Shown here piece after piece: positions 58,117 through 64,000 of a stretch of DNA of 64,000 nucleotides. Source of the stretch: Pseudoxanthomonas sacheonensis (GTDB lineage Bacteria > Pseudomonadota > Gammaproteobacteria > Xanthomonadales > Xanthomonadaceae); NCBI RefSeq assembly GCF_010093305.1, contig NZ_PDWS01000002.1:248001-312000 (forward strand). Direction: 5' to 3'. A program made the translations under genes and the position numbers. The number at the start of each line of letters is the position of its first letter. The first letter of the stretch is position 1. The notes under the pieces are model-generated. The model did no database searches, had not been told where the DNA came from, and worked only from the letters and a program-made list of their open reading frames with translations.

Positions 58117-61100
58117 CTAGGGCGTCTCGGCTATCACGCGCGCGGGCAACTTCAACACGCGCAACTCGCCGTCCTTCCACTCCGCGAGCTGCCCGTCGAC
58201 GGTCGTTCGCCCAGGAGCGTCCGGATACGGCCATGGCAGGATCAGGCCACCCGCTGGCAGCTTCTTCAGGCCCGCACTGATCTCCAGCTCCAGCTTGCCG
58301 CGCGCATGGCGCAGCGAATAACCCAGCTTGCCCTCCGGCGTGCGCAGGTCGCGTATCGCGATGCCCTTCCCTTCCAGCCAGTCCGTCGGGATGCCCGCCG
58401 CCAGCACGATGCTGTCGTCCGACTCGCGCGCATAAGCGAACATGTCCAGTGCCGAGCGCACGAAATCCGACGCTACCCACGCATGCGGCAGATCGCCGAC
58501 GAAGAACGGTTTGCGCGGCGTGTGCGAGACCACCTCGGCCCACTGGTTCCAGGGCTGCGGCGCACGGTCCTTGAAGAAGAACTGCACCGCGTCCCACGCC
58601 CGTTCGCGCCAGCCCAGACGCACGAAGGCCGAAACATTGCGCCATTCGTAGGGCGTGTAGTCCTTCCACTCGCGGGTGCCGTTGCTGCGCTTCTCGAACT
58701 CTTTCCAATAACGCTCGAAGGTCGCATCCAGCAATTGCTTCGGCATCCTGTCCTGCTCGCCGCCAGGGGCCAGACCGATGGTGGTCGAGGTGGCGTCGAA
58801 ATCGCCCAGTTCCGCCGAGCCCGGCAGGAAGTCGATGCCGTGCTGCCGCACCGCAGCCTGGAAAGAAAGGTACAGGTCTTCATGGAACTGGTCGCGCGAA
58901 GCGGCGAAGCGCTTGGCCTCTTCGTTCTTGCCCAGCCAAAGGGCCACGTCCACCGCGTCCTTGTAGCCGCGCAGCGCCCAGAAATTGTCCCAGTACGAAT
59001 GCACCGGCTTGGCCGAATAACCTTCGTGGCTGATCGACACCGGCATCATTCCGTAGAAGGCCGGGTTGAGCGCGCGATTGGCCTCGGTGCGCTCGCTCAG
59101 GCGCAACTTCTCCATGTATTGGTACGCACCCAGTACGTGCGGCCACATCTCTTCCAGGAACGCCTTGTCGCCGTCGTAGCGGTACAGCTCGGCGATGTTG
59201 TAGATCAGTTCGCCATGGCTGTCGTTCTCCGGTACCGGGTCGCTGCCGCGGTCGTCCACGCAACACGGCACCATGCCGTCCTTGAACTGGTACGGCGCAT
59301 AGAATTCGACGTAGTCGCGCACGACTTCTTCGCGGCCCATGCGCAACAGGCCTTCGGAGATCATCGCCCCGTCGCGTATCCAGCTGCGCGCGTACGAACG
59401 CGTGCCCGGCTGCAGGCGCGGGCCGATACGCGAAATCAGCATGTGCGCGGTGGCGGTACGCAGGGTATCGGCCAGCGCCTGGCCTTGCGCGGAAACCTCG
59501 ATCCGCACCTGGTCCAGTTTTTCGCGCCACTGCGCAGCGACTTGTTCCTGGGCGGTATTGGCATCGAAACCGGTGGTGCCGACGTGGTCGTAGGCGACGC
59601 CGCCTTCCAGCGGCAGCAGCCACGCTACCTCGCGGCTTTCCCCGGGCGCCAGCTTGATCCGGTACAGCAACGCACCGGAAGCCAAGCCCGTCGTATCCTC
59701 ATCGGTTGCGGCCAGCTTGGCGTCTTTCGCGCCCCAGAAATCGCTACCCGCCTGCAGACGCTGGGCGATCATGCCTGCATCGAAGGGCGTCGCCAGCATC
59801 GCATCGGCAGGCTCGACGGCATGCACGATCTTGTGCTGGAGAGCTTCAGGCCGGTCGGTATCGTCGTTGATCCAGAGATGGGTCGGGGTCAGCTGCAGCT
59901 TGGTGATCGCGCTGACGCCACCAGGGGTATTGAGGAATTGGCTGGGCGGATTGACCTGCCAGGGCTGCACGGCCAAGGCCAGCACGTAGTCGCGCGTGCG
60001 CTTGCCGGTGTTCGTCAGCCGGTAGCGTCCCACCAGTCTCGCATCGCCGGGCTTGCCTTCAGCGAACGCGGTCACGCGCAAACCGAAATCGGCATGCTTC
60101 CAGTCGACGCTGGGAATCGGCAGATAGCCGTCCTGCAAGGATTGGCTCAACTCTACGTCGGCCCAGGTGACCAGCTTGCCGTCGACCAGCACCATGGGCG
60201 CGATGCTGGGCGCACCCTTGCCCAGCTCGATGGCGCCGTCTTCGCCGATCAGACCCTGCTCGTGGCCGCCGTCGATGCCGACGATGGTCCAGTACGGCTG
60301 CTCGCCGACGAAGCCGCGCGGAAACCAGCCGCGCGGATTTTCGCCAGCGACCGACTTGATGAAATCGTTGGGCGTCGCAGCGAACTGCAACGGTTCTATT
60401 ACCGCCTCGGCAAGCCCGAACGATTTCCCAGGCCCGGCCGCCACACTCAAACGCAAATAACGCGCTTCGGATTCGGGAAGCGCCAGATAGTCGCTGCCGC
60501 CGTCGCCGCCCACCACGGTGCGCACGTCGCGCCAACGCGTGCCGTCGTCGGAAAGCTGCAACAGGTAGTCCGAGGCCGATTCGTCTTGCTTCCACACCAG
60601 TTTCAGGCCACCGAACTCGCGCTGCTTGCCCAGATCCAGGGTCAGCCGCGGCTGCGTCGCGGCAGCGAAGTCCGCATACCAGGCCGTCTCCGGATCGCCA
60701 TCCACCGCATTGCCGCCCACGCCACTGCCATTGGCTACTGATGCGCTGGCCGTGGCAGCGAGCGGCGAACGGTCTTCCGGCGCCAGTACAGTGAAGGTCA
60801 ACTCGTCGAAACAGACCGAGCCCTTGCCGCCTTCGTTGTTGTAAATAGTGAATTCAAGTTTGGCGCTCTTGCGCAGGACACGGTCGGGATTGGGGCCCCA
60901 GGCCTTGTCGATATGCCGCTTCTGGTAGCGCACGCCGGTCCATTGGTGCGGGTACTCGTACCTGGGCTTGTTCACCCACCACACATTGTCGCCACTGGCG
61001 TCGGTCACTTTGAATTGCAGGTCGTTCTTCGGCGAATCGCCGCGCAGTTGGAAATCGAAACGATAGTTCTGCGGGTATTCCAACGGCAGGTCGCGCTGGA

Positions 61101-61428
61101 TGCCGACATAGCCGGAGACGCCGTTGTAATCGTAATCCAGGCACAGGGCCTTCCCCTTCGTTCCCTCGACCGTGCGCAGGCTGCCGCTGACCTGGTTGGA
61201 GGTGACCACTCGCCAGGTGGCGGGATTGCTGAAGTCGTCAAGGATGTAGGGTTTTTCTTGTGCTCTTGCAGTAATTGCAATCGACCCAAGGAAAACAGCC
61301 AACAAAAATGACCTCGTCGTTCCCGCGCAGGCGGGAATCTTTTCCCGCATTGATAGCCGCAAGGCCAAGTCGCTGGGTTCCCGCCTGCGCGGGAATGACG
61401 GTTCAATTATCCTGCGCACAACAATCAT
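58117..61428 (-). CDS. Secreted discoidin-domain protein with (alpha/alpha)6 glycosidase-like module
   Basis: 1103 residues. After an N-terminal export signal (LLAVFLGSIAITARA), residues ~58-195 are a beta-sandwich binding region. An F5/8-type discoidin domain follows (~200-330, GNAVDGDPETAWYADFA, FGGLKLVWKQ). The C-terminal ~550 residues resemble GH15/GH63-type barrels (RSYARSWIRDGAMISEGLLRMG, DSHGELIYNIAELYRY). The start at 61428 has AAGGA six bases upstream and lies two bases after the permease stop. A REP element is translated inside residues ~10-39. A catalytic role on oligosaccharides is inferred, the specificity is unknown. Confidence 0.78.
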   Translation of the reverse strand: MIVVRRIIEPSFPRRREPSDLALRLSMREKIPACAGTTRSFLLAVFLGSIAITARAQEKPYILDDFSNPATWRVVTSNQVSGSLRTVEGTKGKALCLDYDYNGVSGYVGIQRDLPLEYPQNYRFDFQLRGDSPKNDLQFKVTDASGDNVWWVNKPRYEYPHQWTGVRYQKRHIDKAWGPNPDRVLRKSAKLEFTIYNNEGGKGSVCFDELTFTVLAPEDRSPLAATASASVANGSGVGGNAVDGDPETAWYADFAAATQPRLTLDLGKQREFGGLKLVWKQDESASDYLLQLSDDGTRWRDVRTVVGGDGGSDYLALPESEARYLRLSVAAGPGKSFGLAEAVIEPLQFAATPNDFIKSVAGENPRGWFPRGFVGEQPYWTIVGIDGGHEQGLIGEDGAIELGKGAPSIAPMVLVDGKLVTWADVELSQSLQDGYLPIPSVDWKHADFGLRVTAFAEGKPGDARLVGRYRLTNTGKRTRDYVLALAVQPWQVNPPSQFLNTPGGVSAITKLQLTPTHLWINDDTDRPEALQHKIVHAVEPADAMLATPFDAGMIAQRLQAGSDFWGAKDAKLAATDEDTTGLASGALLYRIKLAPGESREVAWLLPLEGGVAYDHVGTTGFDANTAQEQVAAQWREKLDQVRIEVSAQGQALADTLRTATAHMLISRIGPRLQPGTRSYARSWIRDGAMISEGLLRMGREEVVRDYVEFYAPYQFKDGMVPCCVDDRGSDPVPENDSHGELIYNIAELYRYDGDKAFLEEMWPHVLGAYQYMEKLRLSERTEANRALNPAFYGMMPVSISHEGYSAKPVHSYWDNFWALRGYKDAVDVALWLGKNEEAKRFAASRDQFHEDLYLSFQAAVRQHGIDFLPGSAELGDFDATSTTIGLAPGGEQDRMPKQLLDATFERYWKEFEKRSNGTREWKDYTPYEWRNVSAFVRLGWRERAWDAVQFFFKDRAPQPWNQWAEVVSHTPRKPFFVGDLPHAWVASDFVRSALDMFAYARESDDSIVLAAGIPTDWLEGKGIAIRDLRTPEGKLGYSLRHARGKLELEISAGLKKLPAGGLILPWPYPDAPGRTTVDGQLAEWKDGELRVLKLPARVIAETP
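61315..61400. repeat. REP-like element pair inside a coding region (CGTCATTCCCGCG family)
   Basis: 23-bp arms at 61315-61337 and 61378-61400 with one mismatch (CGTCGTTCCCGCG... and ...CGCGGGAATGACG). The middle holds inverted CCCGC/GCGGG-type segments. It lies wholly within the first 40 codons of the discoidin-domain gene. Compare 4513-4631. Confidence 0.85.
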
Positions 61429-61430
61429 CG

Positions 61431-62255
61431 TTATCCTTTTACGCTTCCAAGCAACAGACCCTGGATGTAGTACCGCTGCAGCACCAGGAACAACAACAGC
61501 ACCGGCAGGATCGTCACCACCGAACCGGCCATCATCAGCTCGTAGTCCATCACGTGTTCGCGCGACAGCGAGGCCAGCGCTACCGGCAGCGTCTGCAGCC
61601 GGTCGTCGCTCAACACGATCAACGGCCACATGAAATCGTTCCATGCGCCCAGGAAGCTGAAGATGGCCAGCGTCACCAGGATCGGCTTGAGCGCCGGCAG
61701 CACGATCTGGAAGAAGATCCGCCATTCGCCGGCGCCATCGATGCGCGCGGCTTCCAGCAGTTCGTCGGGAATCGTGCGCGCGTACTGCCGTACCAGGAAA
61801 ATCCCGAAGATCGCGGCCATGCCCGGCACGATGGCGCCCATGTAGGTATTGACCAGGCCCATCTGTTTCAGCAGCAGGAACAACGGCATCATCGCCACCT
61901 GCGCCGGGATCACCAGTGCGGCCAGCAAGGCCCGGAAGGTGCGGTCGCGGCCCTTGAAGCGCAGCTTGGCGAAAGCGTAACCGGCCAGCGTGTTGAACAG
62001 CACCGACAACACCATCACGCAGCTGGAGATGAGAAAACTGTTGAACAGGAAGCGGCCCATGCCCGCGCGCATGAACAGCTCGCGGTAGTTGGCAAAGGTG
62101 GCGTGCGAGGGCAGCAGCGGCGGCGGGAAATGCCCCGCTTCGCCGGTCTGCATGAAGGACACCGACAGCATCCACAACAACGGCGCCAGGCTGATCACTG
62201 CGACCACGACCAGCATCGCGTTCACGGCCAACGACCAGAGCGGACGACGCTTCAT
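61431..62255 (-). CDS. Carbohydrate ABC transporter permease, MalG/UgpE type
   Basis: 274 residues with six membrane segments (~10-30, 72-97, 108-130, 138-160, 185-207, 240-262). The EAA loop for the ATPase is EAARIDGAGEWRIFFQIVLP. It starts at ATG overlapping the previous permease stop (ATGA) with GGGGTGGA before it. It ends two bases before the discoidin start codon. With the MalF-type partner and the binding protein it makes a CUT1 importer; the ATPase is probably UgpC (51260-52357). Confidence 0.94.
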   Translation of the reverse strand: MKRRPLWSLAVNAMLVVVAVISLAPLLWMLSVSFMQTGEAGHFPPPLLPSHATFANYRELFMRAGMGRFLFNSFLISSCVMVLSVLFNTLAGYAFAKLRFKGRDRTFRALLAALVIPAQVAMMPLFLLLKQMGLVNTYMGAIVPGMAAIFGIFLVRQYARTIPDELLEAARIDGAGEWRIFFQIVLPALKPILVTLAIFSFLGAWNDFMWPLIVLSDDRLQTLPVALASLSREHVMDYELMMAGSVVTILPVLLLFLVLQRYYIQGLLLGSVKG

Positions 62256-63130
62256 TCCACCCCCTTGCGGCGCGCGAACCACAGCAGCCCGCTGGTGGTC
62301 GCCACCATCAGCAGGAACAACAGGAACGCGACCGCCGAAGCGTTGCCCAGGTTCCACCATTTGAAGCCTTCTTCGTACATCAGATACAGCACGCTCTTGG
62401 TGCTTTCCAGCGGCCCGCCCTGGGTCATCACGTAGGGCTCGGCGAACAACTGGAAATAACCGGCCATGGTCAGGATGCTCACCAGCAGCAGCACCGGCCC
62501 CAGCATCGGCAGGGTCACGTGGCGGAACTGCTTCCAGGTGTTGGCGCCGTCGATGCGCGCGGCTTCGTAAAGGTCCTCCGGGATGCTCTGCAGGCCGGCC
62601 AGGAAGATGATCATGTTGTAGCCGAAGTTCTTCCACACCGCGAACAGGATGATGGTGGGCATGGCCCAGCGCGGATCGCCCAGCCAGTCGATGGCGTCGA
62701 TGCCCAACACCGACAGACCCCAGTTCACCAGACCGTATCTGGTGTGGAACAGATAGCGCCAGATCACCGCCACGGCCACCACCGTGGTCACTACCGGCGC
62801 GAAATAAGCGGTGCGGAAGAAGGGCTTCAGACGTCCGACCTTGGAATGCAGCAGCAGCGCTGCGCCCAGCGACATCGCCACCGACAGCGGTACGCCCACG
62901 ATCACGAAGTACAAAGTGTTGCCGAGCGACTTCCAGAACAGCGGGTTCTGCAACAAGCCCACGTAGTTGCCCAGGCCGACGAAGCGCAGATTGCCCGGAT
63001 CGGCCAGCGCATAGATGTCGAAGTCGGTCAGGCTCAACGCCAGCGCGGCGACCACCGGCAACCCGAAGAACAGACCGATCACGGTCAGCGCCGGCGCCGC
63101 GAACAACCAGCCCGCAGTCGAGGCCTTCAC
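62252..63130 (-). CDS. Carbohydrate ABC transporter permease, MalF/UgpA type
   Basis: 292 residues with six membrane segments. The EAA motif is EAARIDGANTWKQFRHVTLP. It opens with GTG (63130), set by overlap with the binding-protein stop (GTGA), and MKASTAGWLFAAPALTVIGLFFG as the first helix. The stop overlaps the next permease start. The tight overlaps keep the two permeases in a 1:1 ratio. Confidence 0.94.
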   Translation of the reverse strand: MKASTAGWLFAAPALTVIGLFFGLPVVAALALSLTDFDIYALADPGNLRFVGLGNYVGLLQNPLFWKSLGNTLYFVIVGVPLSVAMSLGAALLLHSKVGRLKPFFRTAYFAPVVTTVVAVAVIWRYLFHTRYGLVNWGLSVLGIDAIDWLGDPRWAMPTIILFAVWKNFGYNMIIFLAGLQSIPEDLYEAARIDGANTWKQFRHVTLPMLGPVLLLVSILTMAGYFQLFAEPYVMTQGGPLESTKSVLYLMYEEGFKWWNLGNASAVAFLLFLLMVATTSGLLWFARRKGVE

Positions 63131-64000
63131 GGCGCACCCGCCTTGGCTGCCTGGTCCAGCATCCAACGGCGCTTCTCCAGGAAGCGATCGGCGCGGCGGT
63201 CCATTTCCTCGGCGGCCTGGTCGACGGTCATGCGTCCGTTGGCGACCTCCTCGCCGATGATCCGCATCTCCTGCGCGATGCGCTCCCATTCGGGCACCTT
63301 GGGCGTCGGCACGGCACGCTCGAGTTGCTCGCGGAAGGCTTTGGCGTGCGGATCGTTGGCCAGCGCCGGCGTCTGCCAGGGCAAACGCCGCGGCGGCAGG
63401 TCCCCGGTGAGTGCATGGAAGCGGGCCTGCGTCTGCGGCAGGGAAAGATAGTGGATCAACTTCCACGCCGCCGCCTTGTGCCTGGACTGGCGGAACACCA
63501 CGAAGCTGGTGCCGTTGGCCAGCGATGCGCCTGGTCCGTTCGGACCGGGCAGCGGCATGGTCATCCAGTCGTCCTGCTGCGCGGCGGGCAAACGCTCCTT
63601 GAACTTGGCGATGTTCCAGGGGCCGGAGATGTAATACGAATAGAAGCCTTTGCCGAATTCGTCCCACACATTGGAGATCTGGTTGTTGGTGACCACCGGC
63701 GCGAGCTTCTGGTCGAATATTTCCTTGTAGAAACCCAACGCATGCTTGAAGCCGGCGCTGCGGAAATTGCCGTAGCGGCCGCCATCGCGCAGCAGCGGGT
63801 CGGGTTCCTGTATGGCCAGGCTCAACAGCGGCTCGAATTCGTTCAACGGCAGCAGGATCGCATAACGCTCTGGCCCCACTTCGCGCTTCACCGCCTGCAT
63901 GGCCTTGCGCCACTCGTCCCAGCTGCGCGGCGGCGTGGCGATACCGGCTTTGGCCAGCAGATCGGTGCGGTAGAAAGGCAGGCGCGTCTCCACGTACCAC
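63127..64000 (-). CDS. Carbohydrate ABC transporter substrate-binding protein, partial
   Basis: The C-terminal ~290 residues of a family 1 extracellular solute-binding protein; the start lies beyond the right edge. The first visible residues are WYVETRLPFYRTDLLAKAG, then PPRSWDEWRKAMQA. GPWNIAKFKERLPA and the mid region LANGTSFVVFRQSRHKAAAWKLI are typical. The C-terminal helix MDRRADRFLEKRRWMLDQAAK ends it. It delivers sugar to the two permeases that follow with overlapping starts. The specificity cannot be read from this part. Confidence 0.92.
   Translation of the reverse strand, partial: WYVETRLPFYRTDLLAKAGIATPPRSWDEWRKAMQAVKREVGPERYAILLPLNEFEPLLSLAIQEPDPLLRDGGRYGNFRSAGFKHALGFYKEIFDQKLAPVVTNNQISNVWDEFGKGFYSYYISGPWNIAKFKERLPAAQQDDWMTMPLPGPNGPGASLANGTSFVVFRQSRHKAAAWKLIHYLSLPQTQARFHALTGDLPPRRLPWQTPALANDPHAKAFREQLERAVPTPKVPEWERIAQEMRIIGEEVANGRMTVDQAAEEMDRRADRFLEKRRWMLDQAAKAGAP

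Noticed and set aside
61429-62175. N-terminal extension of the discoidin gene to 1352 codons
   Set aside because: The extra part overlaps the MalG-type permease in another frame; the start at 61428 has a good ribosome site and follows the permease stop.

Overview
The window is about 65% GC and gene-dense. Its gene content and order (mtnA-gyrA, smc-zipA-ligA, sucA-sucB-lpd, pilH, a sugar ABC transporter next to Entner-Doudoroff genes, DUF3011 and DUF2884-like proteins) point to the chromosome of a Xanthomonadaceae bacterium (Lysobacter/Pseudoxanthomonas/Stenotrophomonas relatives). GyrA with Gln at position 83, a trait I recall from Stenotrophomonas, agrees with this. I see no rRNA, tRNA, prophage, insertion sequence or CRISPR array.

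Layout. 1-3031: end of an ABC exporter operon followed by a secreted VGSGD-repeat protein and a lipoprotein. 3076-6067: two fumarase/aspartase-superfamily enzymes, fumC (-) and purB (+). 6211-9983: five genes whose stops and starts all overlap (two VOC proteins, a subclass B3 metallo-beta-lactamase, the RoxA/YcfD ribosomal oxygenase, a GNAT fusion), closed by an intrinsic terminator. 10206-15939: 2-oxoglutarate dehydrogenase complex. 16120-18788: LOG protein, a frameshifted GIY-YIG gene, an AcuI/YhdH oxidoreductase, PilH. 18825-20280 (-): hsp20-cbpA chaperone operon behind a heat-shock-type promoter. 20428-21524: peroxiredoxin and a ferritin-like protein. 21608-29028 (-): pbpC and its alpha-2-macroglobulin partner. 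29254-33213 (-): gyrA and mtnA. 33255-35012 (-): a DUF3011 protein and epmA. 35113-42328 (-): smc, zipA, ligA. 42630-45545 (-): DUF748 envelope protein. 45855-51263 (+): autoregulated GntR/ABC/S9-peptidase operon. 51260-64000: carbohydrate island with a UgpC/MsmK-type ATPase, GH1 beta-glucosidase, glucokinase, edd, eda, and on the minus strand a discoidin-domain (alpha/alpha)6 glycosidase-like protein with two permeases and a partial solute-binding protein.

How it works together. The last island forms a coherent route: oligosaccharide uptake (binding protein, two permeases, shared ATPase), hydrolysis (GH1 and the discoidin protein), phosphorylation (Glk) and the Entner-Doudoroff pathway (Edd, Eda). 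A site matching the LacI-family/cre consensus lies between the ATPase and beta-glucosidase genes.

The most unusual layer is not the genes but the spaces between them. At least six families of palindromic REP-like elements fill most intergenic gaps. One sits inside the signal-peptide region of a gene, one abuts epmA, one family forms a tandem array carrying copies of the ligA 5' end, and two REP copies flanking purB each carry the same 25-nt nested insert. No REP-associated transposase is encoded in the window.
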